Assembly (NCBI RefSeq): GCF_028622095.1
Contig: NZ_CP115165.1
Location: 720,001-784,000, forward strand
DNA: 64,000 nt
Direction of reading: 5' to 3'
Origin: Deinococcus aquaticus
GTDB lineage: Bacteria > Deinococcota > Deinococci > Deinococcales > Deinococcaceae
In this document: positions 31,863 through 42,800 of the stretch, piece by piece
How the letters are laid out: each line of letters starts with the position of its first letter
Position numbering within the stretch: position 1 is the first letter of the stretch
Notes under the pieces: generated by a model
Databases searched by the model: none
What the model saw: only the letters and a program-made list of their open reading frames with translations
What the model was told of the DNA's origin: nothing
Position numbers and translations under genes: made by a program

Positions 31863-32458
31863 GCCTGAGCGTCACCACGGTCGGCGGGCCGGACCTCGCG
31901 CCGTTCATTCCGGCACTGGCCCGCCTGAGAACCCTGGTGTTCCGCGCGTACCCGTACCTGTACGACGGCGACCCCGGCTACGAGGAACGCTACCTGCAGA
32001 CGTACCTGGACGCCCCCGACGCCATCATCGTGCTGGCCCGCGACGGCGAGGACGTGATCGGCGCCAGCAGCGCCCTGCCGCTCACGCAGGAAACCGACGA
32101 CATCCGCGCGCCCCTGCACGCCCCGGAATTCGACCCGACTGACGTGCTGTACCTGGGCGAGAGCGTCCTTAAAGCCGAGTACCGCGGGCGCGGCCTGGGT
32201 CACGCCTTCTTCGACCACCGCGAGGCGCACGCCGCACGCCTGGGCCTGAACACCACCGCGTTCTGTGCCGTGCAGCGCCCAGACGACCACCCAGCGCGGC
32301 CCACCCCGTACCGCACGCACCACGCCTTCTGGGCCGCGCGCGGTTACACCGAACGCCCGGACCTGACCACCACCCTGACCTGGAAGGACCTGGGCGACGA
32401 CCACGAAACGCCCAAACCCATGCGCTACTGGATCAGGAAAACCCAGGCAGGGGGATAG
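31859..32458 (+). CDS. GNAT family N-acetyltransferase
   Basis: 199 residues starting at TTG, coupled by a 4-nt overlap to the NTF2-like gene. The acetyl-CoA signature is LYLGESVLKAEYRGRGLGHAFFDHREAHA (the R-G-R-G-L-G loop). The C-terminal half contains PYRTHHAFWAARGYTERPDL, typical of GNAT strands 6-7. It acetylates an unknown amine. No membrane segment. Confidence 0.88.
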   Translation: MSLSVTTVGGPDLAPFIPALARLRTLVFRAYPYLYDGDPGYEERYLQTYLDAPDAIIVLARDGEDVIGASSALPLTQETDDIRAPLHAPEFDPTDVLYLGESVLKAEYRGRGLGHAFFDHREAHAARLGLNTTAFCAVQRPDDHPARPTPYRTHHAFWAARGYTERPDLTTTLTWKDLGDDHETPKPMRYWIRKTQAGG

Positions 32459-32490
32459 TCACGGACGGGTGAAAGGAACGGGCCGACCGC

Positions 32491-32721
32491 TCAGCGGTGA
32501 CCGTTCTGGGCGGCCTTCTCGGCATCCAGGCGTTTCTTCGCCTGCGCCCACGAGAACGACCGGAAGGCGTCCACTGCGAACCACACGGCCAGCACGGCCG
32601 CCACCGCCACCCACACCCAACTCTGGGACTGCGTGGCAAGGAACGCCAGGACCGCGCAGAGCACGGCCAGCGCAACGCTAGAGGCGAACACGATATGGGG
32701 GGGTACGCGGCGACCGAACAT
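32491..32721 (-). CDS. Small two-helix membrane protein (76 aa)
   Basis: Two hydrophobic helices (about 9-29 and 34-50) and a basic C-terminal tail (AKKRLDAEKAAQ). Function unknown. TACGCT lies 7 nt upstream of the ATG, supporting the start and a leaderless transcript divergent from the ketolase gene. Confidence 0.75.
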   Translation of the reverse strand: MFGRRVPPHIVFASSVALAVLCAVLAFLATQSQSWVWVAVAAVLAVWFAVDAFRSFSWAQAKKRLDAEKAAQNGHR

Positions 32722-32877
32722 GCCACGCAGCGTACCCCCCGCACTCTTACTCGCCTCTGTCGCGCATCCTCCGGCTGAGAATCACGCCCCGCGCCCCGCC
32801 GGGCCCGTCCCCGCAGACCTGCGTTCTGGCGGATTGCTGACGCTCTGCCCTGGCGCGGGCGTGGCAGACTGCGCGGG

Positions 32878-34413
32878 ATGCCGGATTTCGATGTGATCGT
32901 GATGGGCGCGGGCCACAACGCGCTGGTGACCGCCGCGTACGCCGCGAAGGCGGGCCTGAAGGTGGGCGTGTTCGAGCGGCGGCACATCGTGGGGGGCGCC
33001 GTGAGTACCGAGGAACTCGTGCCGGGGTACCGCTTCGATTACGGCGGCAGCGCGCACATCCTGATCCGCATGACGCCCGTGGTGCGCGAACTGGAACTCA
33101 CGCGGCACGGCCTGCACTACCTGGACGTGGACCCGATGTTCCACGCGTCGGACGGCGAGACGCCCTGGTTCATCCACCGGGACGCCGGGCGCACAGCGCG
33201 GGAACTCGAGGCCCTGTTCCCCGGTCAGGGCGAGGCGTACACGAAATTCCTGGACGACTGGACGCCGTTTGCGCGCAGCGTGGCGGACCTGTTCAACTCC
33301 GCGCCGGGACCTCTGGACATGGGCAAGATGGTGGTCAGCAGCGGCAAGGGCAAGGACTGGATGGAGCAGTTGCCGCGCATCCTGCGCCCGTACGGGGACG
33401 TGGCAAAGGAGTACTTCACGGACGAGCGGGTACGCGCCCCGCTGGTGTGGATGGCGGCGCAGAGCGGCCCCCCGCCCAGCGACCCGCTGAGTGCGCCGTT
33501 TCTGCTGTGGCACCCGCTGTACCACGAGGGCGGCGTCGCGCGGCCCAAGGGCGGCTCCGGCGGTCTGACGCAGGCCCTGAAACGCGCCATCGAAGCGGAC
33601 GGCGGGCAGGTGTTCGTGAACGCGCCCGTCAAGGACATCCTGGTCAAGGATGGGAAGGCTCAGGGCATCCGGCTGGAGAACGGCGAGACGTACACGGCCC
33701 GCGCCGTCGTGTCCGGGGCGCACATCCTGACCACCGCTGGCGCCCTCCCCGACGAGTTCGTACCCGCTGCCGCCCGGCAGGTCCGCGTGGGCAACGGCTT
33801 CGGCATGGTCCTGCGCCTCGCCCTGAGCGAGAAGGTCAAGTACCGCCACCACAAGGAACCCGACAGCCGCGTCGGCCTGGGCCTGCTGATCAAGAACGAA
33901 CAGCAACTCATGAAAGGCTACGGCGAGTACCTCGCGGGCGAACCCACCAAGGACCCGCCCCTGATCGCCATGAGCTTCAGCGCCGTGGACGACTCGCTCG
34001 CCCCGCCCGGCGGCGAGGCCCTGTGGCTCTGGGCGCAGTACTACCCCTACGAACTGAGCAGCGGTTCATGGGAAACCCGCACCGCCGAGGCCCGCGAGAA
34101 CATCCTGAACGCCTTCGAACACTACGCACCCGGCACCCGCGACACCATCGTCGGCGAACTCGTGCAGACGCCCCAGTGGTTAGAGACGAACCTCGGCCTG
34201 CACCGCGGCAACGTCATGCACCTCGAGATGAGCTTCGACCAGATGTTCTCTTTCCGCCCCTGGATGAAAGCCAGCCAGTACCGCTGGCCCGGCGTGCAGG
34301 GCCTCTACCTGACCGGCGCCAGCACCCATCCCGGCGGCGGCATCATGGGCGCCTCCGGCCGCAACGCCGCGCAGGTCCTCGTCAAAGACCTGACGAGGCG
34401 CCGGTGGCGGTGA
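32878..34413 (+). CDS. crtO: CrtO-type carotenoid ketolase (FAD-dependent, CrtI family)
   Basis: 511 residues. The N-terminal dinucleotide fold has [19 protein letters not shown], followed by [15 protein letters not shown]; the C-terminal family signature is [21 protein letters not shown]. The overall pattern ([24 protein letters not shown] and the HxxG motifs) fits the CrtO beta-carotene ketolase group rather than phytoene desaturase. In Deinococcus CrtO adds the 4-keto group of deinoxanthin. A CAGACT -10 box lies 7 nt before the ATG. Starts the carotenoid cluster; CruF follows two genes on. The distinction from other CrtI relatives rests on resemblance and context. Confidence 0.86.
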   Translation: MPDFDVIVMGAGHNALVTAAYAAKAGLKVGVFERRHIVGGAVSTEELVPGYRFDYGGSAHILIRMTPVVRELELTRHGLHYLDVDPMFHASDGETPWFIHRDAGRTARELEALFPGQGEAYTKFLDDWTPFARSVADLFNSAPGPLDMGKMVVSSGKGKDWMEQLPRILRPYGDVAKEYFTDERVRAPLVWMAAQSGPPPSDPLSAPFLLWHPLYHEGGVARPKGGSGGLTQALKRAIEADGGQVFVNAPVKDILVKDGKAQGIRLENGETYTARAVVSGAHILTTAGALPDEFVPAAARQVRVGNGFGMVLRLALSEKVKYRHHKEPDSRVGLGLLIKNEQQLMKGYGEYLAGEPTKDPPLIAMSFSAVDDSLAPPGGEALWLWAQYYPYELSSGSWETRTAEARENILNAFEHYAPGTRDTIVGELVQTPQWLETNLGLHRGNVMHLEMSFDQMFSFRPWMKASQYRWPGVQGLYLTGASTHPGGGIMGASGRNAAQVLVKDLTRRRWR

Positions 34414-34454
34414 GCAGTTGATGGTGGATGGAGGATGGAGCATGGATGTAGCTT

Positions 34455-34517
34455 CCCCCCTCTCCCCTGGCGAGACTCGCAGAGCTCCGCAGGAGAGAGG
34501 GGCCGGGGGTGAGGGGG
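34455..34517 (+). repeat. REP-like palindromic element, copy 1
   Basis: Begins CCCTCTCCCCTGG and ends GGGGCCGGGGGTGAGGGGG, capable of folding on itself. Same sequence type as the copies at 34943 and 37880. Lies between the ketolase and Nudix genes. Confidence 0.7.
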
Positions 34518-34558
34518 CCACCCCGCCGCGTTCCCACCCATCTCATGGGCAGGGAGAC

Positions 34559-35005
34559 TTGAACTGCCGTGTGGGTGCAGGCGTTGTTGTCCTGCACGCT
34601 GAGACCGTCCTGCTGGTCCGCCGGAGCGATAATGCCCTGTGGGACGTGCCGGGCGGCGGCGCGGAGGCCGGGGAGTTGCCGGAGGACACGGCGCGGCGTG
34701 AACTGCGCGAGGAAACAGGCCTGAGCGTCGGCGCGCTGCGGGGGCTGGGCGTGTTCCCTCACCGGCACACGTACCCGGAGGGGAACGTGGTCGCCTGGGA
34801 GACGCACGTGTTCACAGCCGACTTTGCAGGTGGGGAGCCGCGCGCCTCGGATGACGCGGCGCAGGTGCGCTGGTGGCCGCTGGCAGCCCTCCCCGACGAC
34901 GTGTCGGACGCGACCCGCGCGTATTTCACAGCGCTTGTTCAGCTCCCTCTCCCTGGGGGACTCGTCAGAGCCGCTTGCGGAGAGGGCCGGGGTGAGGAGT
35001 CCTGA
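34559..35005 (+). CDS. Nudix hydrolase
   Basis: About 148 residues. The Nudix box is complete: [24 protein letters not shown] (G-x5-E-x7-R-E-U-x-E-E). It hydrolyses a nucleoside diphosphate derivative; substrate unknown. The start is uncertain: TTG at 34559 or GTG at 34571; the ORF runs upstream through the REP-like repeat, which is unlikely to be coding. The last roughly 20 codons lie inside a second repeat copy, giving a non-homologous tail ([20 protein letters not shown]). Its stop overlaps the cruF ATG by 1 nt. A Nudix gene between ketolase and CruF genes is, to my recollection, also the D. radiodurans order. Confidence 0.82.
   Translation: MNCRVGAGVVVLHAETVLLVRRSDNALWDVPGGGAEAGELPEDTARRELREETGLSVGALRGLGVFPHRHTYPEGNVVAWETHVFTADFAGGEPRASDDAAQVRWWPLAALPDDVSDATRAYFTALVQLPLPGGLVRAACGEGRGEES
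34943..35000 (+). repeat. REP-like element, copy 2, overlapping Nudix end and cruF ribosome site
   Basis: Shares CCCTCTCC, ACTCG-CAGAG and GAGAGGGCCGGGGTGAGG with copy 1. It codes the C-terminal tail of the Nudix protein, and its final GTGAGGAGTCC serves as the ribosome binding site of cruF. Confidence 0.7.
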
Positions 35006-36051
35006 TGAGGTTCTCCCCCACCGTGTGGCGGTTCGGACTGGCGTTCGCGGCGCTGGGCGTGGCGTTCCTGGGGGCGTTGCTGGTCATGGGCAGGAATCCC
35101 GTGGGTTGGGTTCTGATTGCGCTGGGCCTGCCGTTGTCGGGCGTGCTGGCGCTGGCGGGGGACGCGCTGGGTCCGGCGTTCCCGGAGGTGCTGGGCGAGC
35201 GGCTGGCGGGCCTGCTGTCGGCGACGCGGCTGTGGATGGCGCTGGTGGCGCTGTACGTGGCGCTGAAGATTCCGGTGCCGCTGTGGCCGGAGGGGTTCCC
35301 GGTGCTGGGGCTGGCGAGTACGGCGGCGTTGTGCGCGGCGGCGCTGGCGTTCGTGTGGGAGCGCGTGGGGTGGCTGCGGGCGGCGCTGATGCTGGTCGTG
35401 TCGTTCGGGGTGGGGCTGGGCGTGGAGTTGCTGGGGAGCCGGACGGGCATTCCGTTCGGGGAGTACACGTACGCGGGGGCGCCCGCGCCGACGCTGCTGA
35501 CCGTGCCGTTGATCGTGCCGCTGGGGTGGTTCGCGTTGACGCTGACGGCCACGAGCCTGTCGCGCGGGCGGCCGTGGCTGGCGGGCGCCCTGATGATGCT
35601 GTGGGACGTGGGCCTGGAGCCACTGATGACCGCGCAGGGGTACTGGACGTGGACGGATCCGCTGCCGCTGTGGGCGGGCGCGCCGGTGCAGAACTTCCTG
35701 GGCTGGTGGGCGGTCGGGTGGGGCCTGTCGTGGGTGTTCGCGGGGCTGGCGCCGGGGCTGTTCGGGCGGGCCGGGGTGGGCTGGGCGCTGCCCGGCTGGC
35801 TGGAGCGGGTGGACGGGAACGTGCAGGCGAGCCGCGTGCCGTCCCTGAGCCTGCTGCCCGGTGCGCGCCGGGCCGGCGAGGGCCTGGATTTCCGGGTGGT
35901 GTACGCGACCGAGGCGTTCTTCCTGCCGGGCGGACTGGTGCTGGTGGGCCGCTACGCGGAGGCGGCGGTGACGCTGAGCGCCATGGGGCTGGGGTTGGGG
36001 CTGGCGCGGGCGCTGCGGCCGGGTCGGCGTGCGGTGGCCCGTGCCCGGTAA
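35005..36051 (+). CDS. cruF: Carotenoid 1,2-hydratase CruF (DUF422 family)
   Basis: 348 residues with seven or eight membrane helices. DUF422 features are [19 protein letters not shown] and [16 protein letters not shown], followed by FLGWWAVGW. CruF hydrates the psi end group of the carotenoid, giving the 1'-hydroxyl of deinoxanthin. GAGGAG precedes the ATG by 5 nt and comes from the repeat. The tail beyond residue 270 is a less conserved extension with one further helix. It overlaps the downstream acyltransferase gene. Confidence 0.87.
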   Translation: MRFSPTVWRFGLAFAALGVAFLGALLVMGRNPVGWVLIALGLPLSGVLALAGDALGPAFPEVLGERLAGLLSATRLWMALVALYVALKIPVPLWPEGFPVLGLASTAALCAAALAFVWERVGWLRAALMLVVSFGVGLGVELLGSRTGIPFGEYTYAGAPAPTLLTVPLIVPLGWFALTLTATSLSRGRPWLAGALMMLWDVGLEPLMTAQGYWTWTDPLPLWAGAPVQNFLGWWAVGWGLSWVFAGLAPGLFGRAGVGWALPGWLERVDGNVQASRVPSLSLLPGARRAGEGLDFRVVYATEAFFLPGGLVLVGRYAEAAVTLSAMGLGLGLARALRPGRRAVARAR

Positions 36052-36733
36052 GCCCAGGTCCGGGCAGCCTGGGGGCGGGCGGCACGCCTGGACGACGTGG
36101 CTGCTGTCGCGCAGCGTGAGCCGCAGTGTGCGCGGCGCTCTGGGCGGCGTGTGGGTGCGCGGGCCGGTCCCGGCGGGCGGCGCGGTTCTGGCCCCGAATC
36201 ATCACAGCTGGTGGGACGGGTACGTGCTGCGCGAGGCGGCCCTGTGGGCGGGCAGCGAGTTCACGGTGCTGATGGGCGCGCGGCAGCTGTCGCGCTTTCC
36301 GTTCCTGCGGCGGGTGGGCGCGGTGCGGGCCGACGAGGTCCGCGTGGGCGTGCGCCGGGCGCGGGTGGGGTGGCTGGTGGTGTTCCCGGAGGGCGCGGTG
36401 CAGCCGGCCGGGCCGCTGCGGGCCGCGCAGCCGGGCGCGGTGTGGATTGCGGGCGCGGCGGACGTGCCGCTGGTGCCGGTGGCGCTGCGGGTCGTGATGC
36501 GTGGCGCACAGGCGCCCGAAGCCTTCGTGCGCTTCGGGTGGCCGGTGGCGGGGGCGGCGCTGGAGGACGCCCTGCAACGTGAACTGGCCGCCCTGGACGC
36601 CGAGCTGCTGGACAGCGACCCGGAATCGCCGCCCGCCGGGTACCTGCGGGCCGTGCCGGGCCGCGCGAGCCGTTCGGAACGGGTGGATCTGCCCTCCAGG
36701 CTGCTGACCTGGATCACTGGGGACAGAGGATGA
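36041..36733 (+). CDS. PlsC-type acyltransferase
   Basis: About 230 residues. The catalytic HxxxxD box is in [10 protein letters not shown] and the acceptor-binding motif in [10 protein letters not shown]; the strand pattern between them fits 1-acylglycerol-phosphate-type acyltransferases. GTG at 36041 is taken as the start (an earlier GTG at 36029 is possible); both overlap the end of cruF. Its stop overlaps the glycosyltransferase ATG. In this setting it may acylate a glycosylated carotenoid, as the CrtO acyltransferase does in staphyloxanthin synthesis; a phospholipid role is the alternative. Confidence 0.83.
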   Translation: MPGKPRSGQPGGGRHAWTTWLLSRSVSRSVRGALGGVWVRGPVPAGGAVLAPNHHSWWDGYVLREAALWAGSEFTVLMGARQLSRFPFLRRVGAVRADEVRVGVRRARVGWLVVFPEGAVQPAGPLRAAQPGAVWIAGAADVPLVPVALRVVMRGAQAPEAFVRFGWPVAGAALEDALQRELAALDAELLDSDPESPPAGYLRAVPGRASRSERVDLPSRLLTWITGDRG

Positions 36734-37845
36734 GGATTCATTGGACTCCCGCGTGGGGGCGGGCGCAGCGGCCCGTGCAGGCGCTGCTGCTGGGCTGGCT
36801 GGCGACCAAGGCGGCGGTGCTGGCCGTGAACGCCGTGACCTTCCCCCGCCTGCGGCCCGCGCCCACCCCGGCCAGGGGGCCGCGCGTGTCCATCCTGATT
36901 CCCGCGCGGGACGAGGCGCACAACCTGCCGCGTACCCTGCCCGGCGTGCTGGCCCAGGGGGCCTTCGAGGTCCTGGTGCTGGACGACGGCAGCGGCGACG
37001 GGACCGCCGACGTGGCCCGCCGCCTGGGCGCGCGGGTCCTGACGGGCGAGCCCAGACCGGACGGCTGGAACGGGAAACCCTGGGCCTGCCAGCAACTGCT
37101 GCGCGCGGCGCGCAGCGAGGTGCTGATCTTCACGGACGCGGACGTGGACTGGCACGCGGGCGCGCTGGGCGGCCTGCTGAGCGAACTGACCCGTTCGGGC
37201 GCGGACCTGCTGAGCATCCAGCCCCGGCAGTCGAACGCGGGCCTGGGCGCCCGCCTGCTGACGCCCCTGGTGGACGCGGCGGTGCTGTCGTACTTCCCGT
37301 TTCCGCTGACGCGCCTGCGCCACCCCATGACTTCCATCGCCAACGGGCAGGTCATGGCGTTCCGCCGCGCCGCGCTGCGCAGCGTGGGCGGGTACGCGCC
37401 CGTCCGCGCCGAGGTGCTGGAAGACACCCGCCTCGCGCAGCACCTGGGCGCACAGGGGTTCCTGGTGTCCACGGCGCTAGGCCGCGCGTGCATCGGCGTG
37501 CGCATGTACCGCACGTACCCGGAGTCGGTGGCGGGCTTCAGCAAGAACGTCCTGCCGCTGCACTTTCACTCGCGGCCGCTGCTGCTGCTGGCCGCCGCCG
37601 GGCACCTGGGCGCGTACACCCTGCCGTGGCTGCTGCGCCCCTGGCTACGCGGCCCCGGCTGGACGGCCCTGCGCGTGGCCGGGCTGCTGGAACGCACGCT
37701 GGTCAGCGTGGTTGCCGGTCGCCGCGCCCCCGCCGACCTGGCCGAGGGCCTGCTCGGCCCCCTCACGCCGCTGCTGGCCCTGCCCGTGTACCACCGCGCC
37801 CTGCGCCGCACCGTCACCTGGAAGGGCCGCGAGTACCGGCAGTGA
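36730..37845 (+). CDS. Family 2 glycosyltransferase, CruG-like by context
   Basis: 371 residues. The GT-A core has [32 protein letters not shown], and the metal-binding FTDADVDW (D-x-D); EDTRLAQ near residue 237 provides the base. The N-terminal helix and two or three C-terminal hydrophobic segments imply membrane attachment. In cyanobacteria CruF is paired with the GT2 enzyme CruG, which glycosylates the new hydroxyl; the same pairing is seen here. Overlaps the acyltransferase gene by 4 nt (ATGA). The sugar and acceptor are not known. Confidence 0.85.
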   Translation: MRIHWTPAWGRAQRPVQALLLGWLATKAAVLAVNAVTFPRLRPAPTPARGPRVSILIPARDEAHNLPRTLPGVLAQGAFEVLVLDDGSGDGTADVARRLGARVLTGEPRPDGWNGKPWACQQLLRAARSEVLIFTDADVDWHAGALGGLLSELTRSGADLLSIQPRQSNAGLGARLLTPLVDAAVLSYFPFPLTRLRHPMTSIANGQVMAFRRAALRSVGGYAPVRAEVLEDTRLAQHLGAQGFLVSTALGRACIGVRMYRTYPESVAGFSKNVLPLHFHSRPLLLLAAAGHLGAYTLPWLLRPWLRGPGWTALRVAGLLERTLVSVVAGRRAPADLAEGLLGPLTPLLALPVYHRALRRTVTWKGREYRQ

Positions 37846-37879
37846 CGGAGACCCCTCACACCCATCAATAGGCTTCTGT

Positions 37880-37934
37880 CCCCTCTCCGTTGGGGAGAGG
37901 GCCTTGCCGCAGGCAAGGGGTGAGGGGTCTCCCC
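37880..37934 (+). repeat. REP-like palindromic element, copy 3
   Basis: Reads CCCCTCTCCGTTGGGGAGAG, then CCTTGCC-GCA-GGCAAGG, then GGTGAGGGG. Two stable hairpins; lies 35 nt after the glycosyltransferase stop. Confidence 0.7.
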
Positions 37935-37990
37935 TGCCTCCACCCCCGCCCGTTCATGTGCAGCTCAGGTGTGGGGTGGAGGCTCGGGGC

Positions 37991-38722
37991 ATGATCGGTT
38001 CACGGGCGGTCCTGATGGCGTGTGCGGTTCTGGCGCTGGCTCCGGCGGCGCTGGCGGCGGGATTCCGGGAGAAGTCGTTCGTGCAGGTGAACGGGGGCGC
38101 GTGGCAGCCCGCGCGGTTCTGGTGCGACACGCCGGAGCGGGTGCTGGCGCTGTCCGGGGGCGGGGCCGGGTCGGGCATGCTGACGCAGTGGGCGGGCGGC
38201 GCGGGTCGACTGACGGCGCGGTCGCGGACGCCCGTGACGGTCGGCGCGGACGATGCGGGCGCGGGGCAACTCTACACGCCGCTGACCTTCGTGGGCGGCG
38301 CAGCCCCGCCGCCGGGTTTCTTCGTGCACAGCAGTAACGTGGAGAACGTGCAGGACCCCGCGTACCGCATGACGCACGTGAACGAGTTCCGCGTGCCCGC
38401 CGGGTCGTTTAACTGCCGCTACGTGCCGCAGGCGGCGGTCGTGGCGGCCACGGCGCGGCACAGCGTGACCGTGTGGGAATCAGGCGGGCGGGTCACGTAC
38501 GCCAGTCGCAACCGCGACGGCACGCCGGGCGTGCAACTGACTGGCGGCACGCACGTCACGGGCGGGGAACGGGACGAGTACCGCTGGAACCGGGGCGGGT
38601 ACAGGTACATGCTGGTCGTGGGCACCGCGCGGGCTCCGGGCGGCGAGTTGCGGGTCGAGCGGGCCGGGGGGGTCCTGAGCCGCGAGCCGCTGCTGGCGTA
38701 CACCGTCAGCCGCGCCCGTTGA
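37991..38722 (+). CDS. Secreted protein of unknown function (243 aa)
   Basis: The ATG at 37991 is selected by GGAGG 8 nt upstream. Signal peptide MIGSRAVLMACAVLALAPAALA. The mature part is Gly/Val/Thr-rich beta structure, with two Cys (FWCDTPE and FNCRYVP) that could form a disulphide. Two stretches, VQVNGGAWQPARFWCD and RDEYRWNRGGYRYML, look conserved in style but no family was recognised. Located within the carotenoid cluster between glycosyltransferase and CrtI-type genes. Confidence 0.78.
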   Translation: MIGSRAVLMACAVLALAPAALAAGFREKSFVQVNGGAWQPARFWCDTPERVLALSGGGAGSGMLTQWAGGAGRLTARSRTPVTVGADDAGAGQLYTPLTFVGGAAPPPGFFVHSSNVENVQDPAYRMTHVNEFRVPAGSFNCRYVPQAAVVAATARHSVTVWESGGRVTYASRNRDGTPGVQLTGGTHVTGGERDEYRWNRGGYRYMLVVGTARAPGGELRVERAGGVLSREPLLAYTVSRAR

Positions 38723-38783
38723 GGGCCGCGTGCGCCCGCCCCTGCCCGCGTTGCGTGCCTCCCGCTGCTCTATGCTCGGCAGC

Positions 38784-38809
38784 GTGAGCACAGGTCAGGG
38801 TGTGGGGGC

Positions 38810-38813
<4 letters not shown>
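38784..38813 (+). CDS. Candidate leaderless leader peptide (9 codons)
   Basis: GTG AGC ACA GGT CAG GGT GTG GGG GCG TGA. TATGCT at 38771-38776 lies 7 nt before this GTG, exactly the leaderless spacing, and the TGA overlaps the GTG of the next gene. It may couple translation to the CrtI-type gene. Could be chance. Confidence 0.35.
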
Positions 38814-40273
<1,460 letters not shown>

Positions 40274-40375
40274 ACCGGGGGTAGGATCGCGGCGCTGCGC
40301 AGCCAGACCGAATACGCAGCCGGACTGAAGCGGAGGCCAGATGACGCGCCTTCACCCGGGGCATAAGATGACCTC

Positions 40376-42736
40376 ATGACGGCCCCGCCCGAGCTGCTGA
40401 CCTTCGGTGCCCTGCGGGCGGCGCAGGTCCCGTTCCGGCGCGAGAAGCCACTGCTGCTGCTGGCGTACCTGAGCCTGCGCGGCCCGCAGGAGCGCCGGGC
40501 CGTGGCGCGACTGTTCTGGCCGGACGCGACCGATCCCATGAACAGCCTGTCCGTGGCGCTGGGGCAGCTGCGCCGCGCGTCCAGCACGCTGGCGCTGGTC
40601 CACACGACCGACACGCAGCTGACTACCACCCTGACCTGCGACGTGCCCGCCCTGCTGCGCGCCTGCGCCGACACCGACCTGAGCGGCGCGCAGACCCTGT
40701 ACCGGGGGGCTTTCGCGGCGGGCCTGCCGGACGCGGACCTGTCGGATGAACTGGCCGGGTGGGTCACCGCGACCCGCGAACACTGCGCGGCCACGTACCG
40801 CGACCTGCTGCTCGGTCAGGCCCGTCAGGCGGCAGAAACCGATGCCCTGCGGGCCGGGGAGTGGGCCGCCCAGGCCTACGCCGTGGCCGGGGCTGCGCCG
40901 CCCGCCCCGCCGCTGTTCCGGGAACTGCACGTCCTGCTGCGCGCCGCCGGACACCCGGACGTCCCGCTGCTGGAACGCGACGCGGCCAGCCTGAACGTCA
41001 CGCTCAGCGCGCCGGCTCCGCCGCTGCCGGGCCGGCAGGCCGAACTTCAGCAGTTGACGCACCTGTCGGCCGGCGAGACGCTGTGGGTACGCGGACCGGC
41101 CGGGATCGGCAAGAGCGCACTGCTGCGCGCCGTTCCAGCCGGGACACTGCTGCGCGCCCGGACGGGGCAGCCCTACGCCACGCTGCTGGGTCTGCCAGAC
41201 CTGCCTCACCCCCCGCCGGCGGACGGGCCGGGCTGGGCGCGGCACCTCGGCGCGCAGCCCGGCCCGCTGCTGATCGACGACTGGGAGACCTGCGACCCGG
41301 AGTCCCGCCGCGCGCTGCTGAGTCTGAGCGCCACCCGTTCGGGACCGCCGCTGATCCTGGCCAGCCGCGAGGGTCCGCCCACGCTGCTGCCGCAGCTGAT
41401 CCTGCGGCCACTGCCGGCCGGTAACGCGCAGGAGCACGCAGAGACCGGCGGGCTGCCGGCGTTGCGGCCCGCCGGGCGCGGCGGCCTGTCCCTGGCGGAC
41501 GCCTACGCCGCGCTGCTGGCCCCGCATGCGCCGCGCGTCCGGCAGCTGCTGGCGTGCCTGGGCGTGCAGGACACCCCGGACCTGCGCGCCACGCAGGCGG
41601 CGCTTGAATTCGGCGGTGACGATATGGCCGCCGCGCTGGAGCGGCTGCGGCAGGCCTACCTGCTGGAGGGCACCCGCCCGACTGCGCCCGCCGCCTTGCG
41701 CGCGTGGCTGGATACGCAACCCAGCCTGGAAACCGAGGTCCTGACCCTGCTGGCGGCGCAACTGCTGCCTACCGACGCCCTGGGGCACTACCTGCGCGCG
41801 CACGCCCTGACCGGCTCCAGCGACTTTCCCGGTTTTCAGGCGGCGCTGGCCGGACGCGCCCGCGCGCTGCTGGCCGCGGACCGGCACGTGGAGGCGCACG
41901 AGCTGCTGCGCCCCCACGCCCGGTCGCCCGGCACCCGCCTGCTGCTAGCGCGCGCCCTGGACGCCATGGGTCACCACCGCGAGGCGCTGGGCATCCTGGG
42001 TGACCTGCCGGACACACCACTGGTGCAGGTGTACCGGGGCCGCGCCGTGTGGCGGCTGGGCGACCGCGAGCAGGCGACCGTGCTGGCGAACGCCGGCCTG
42101 AACGGCGACATGGAGGCGCGCGCGCAGGCGTTCAATCTGCTGTCCTCTCTGGCGCTGGCCGCCCAGGAGTACGCGCAGGCCCATGACGGAGCGCAGCGGT
42201 CCGCCGGACTGTTCCTGCTGCTGGGCGACGACCTGATGCGCCTGAAAATGACCTGCGTTCAGGCGGTGGCCGCGCAGCACCTCGGTCTGGATGTGAGCGC
42301 CCTGCTGCGCGAGATGCTGGACGCGCCACTGGATCACCTGCCGCCCCAGATGCTGCTGAATATCGGGTGGGTGCTGGAGGAACGCGGGCAGCTGGAGGAG
42401 GCCCTCGGGTACGCCCGGCAGGCCGCCGCGAGCGCCGAACGCACCCACGACCTCTCGGTGGCGGCCACCGCGTGGAACAACGTGGGGGTCCTGAACCACA
42501 AGCAGGGGCACCCGGAACCCGCCGCCGCCGCGTACCGGCAGGCCATCGGTATCGCCCGGCAGAGCGGGGAGGTCCGCGTGCTGGCCATGGCGCTGGGCAA
42601 CCTGGCCGAGCTGCAAGAAAGCCTGCCCCTGATCGACGAGGCACTGAATATTCTGGAAGGAGCCGGGCACGACGACCTGGCCTCCTATTTCCGTCAGCAG
42701 CAGGCGGCATTCAGGGGTCGTTCAGGGGAGACCTGA
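40376..42736 (+). CDS. Large SARP/AfsR-like transcriptional regulator with AAA-type ATPase and TPR domains
   Basis: 786 residues. Residues 7-85 form an OmpR-like winged helix (LLTFGALRAAQVPFRREKPL ... ARLFWPD), 88-205 a bacterial transcriptional activator (BTAD) helical domain, 218-430 an NTPase with Walker A GPAGIGKS (240-247) and Walker B LLIDDWE (298-304), and 430-780 TPR-like helical repeats (AATAWNNVGVLNHKQGHPEPAAAAYRQAI). TAAGAT lies 6 nt before the ATG. Expected to bind direct repeats and recruit RNA polymerase when triggered by a ligand or nucleotide. A matching repeat pair overlaps its own 3' end and controls the next gene. Confidence 0.88.
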   Translation: MTAPPELLTFGALRAAQVPFRREKPLLLLAYLSLRGPQERRAVARLFWPDATDPMNSLSVALGQLRRASSTLALVHTTDTQLTTTLTCDVPALLRACADTDLSGAQTLYRGAFAAGLPDADLSDELAGWVTATREHCAATYRDLLLGQARQAAETDALRAGEWAAQAYAVAGAAPPAPPLFRELHVLLRAAGHPDVPLLERDAASLNVTLSAPAPPLPGRQAELQQLTHLSAGETLWVRGPAGIGKSALLRAVPAGTLLRARTGQPYATLLGLPDLPHPPPADGPGWARHLGAQPGPLLIDDWETCDPESRRALLSLSATRSGPPLILASREGPPTLLPQLILRPLPAGNAQEHAETGGLPALRPAGRGGLSLADAYAALLAPHAPRVRQLLACLGVQDTPDLRATQAALEFGGDDMAAALERLRQAYLLEGTRPTAPAALRAWLDTQPSLETEVLTLLAAQLLPTDALGHYLRAHALTGSSDFPGFQAALAGRARALLAADRHVEAHELLRPHARSPGTRLLLARALDAMGHHREALGILGDLPDTPLVQVYRGRAVWRLGDREQATVLANAGLNGDMEARAQAFNLLSSLALAAQEYAQAHDGAQRSAGLFLLLGDDLMRLKMTCVQAVAAQHLGLDVSALLREMLDAPLDHLPPQMLLNIGWVLEERGQLEEALGYARQAAASAERTHDLSVAATAWNNVGVLNHKQGHPEPAAAAYRQAIGIARQSGEVRVLAMALGNLAELQESLPLIDEALNILEGAGHDDLASYFRQQQAAFRGRSGET

Positions 42737-42742
42737 CAGGCT
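42710..42742 (+). promoter_or_regulatory. Candidate SARP operator and -10 upstream of the protease gene
   Basis: Direct repeats TTCAGGGG at 42710-42717 and 42721-42728 (period 11 bp), then 8 nt, then CAGGCT (42737-42742) as -10. The same arrangement occurs at 44717-44749. It overlaps the last codons of the regulator gene. Confidence 0.7.
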
Positions 42743-42800
42743 GCGGGCATGCCAAGGAGCGCCTACCTCATCGACGGAACGCCTGGGCCGGAGGACACCC

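Noticed and set aside
34418..34558. Longer N-terminus for the Nudix protein from the ATG at 34418
   Set aside because: It would translate through the REP-like repeat and lacks a ribosome site; the Nudix core starts after 34558.
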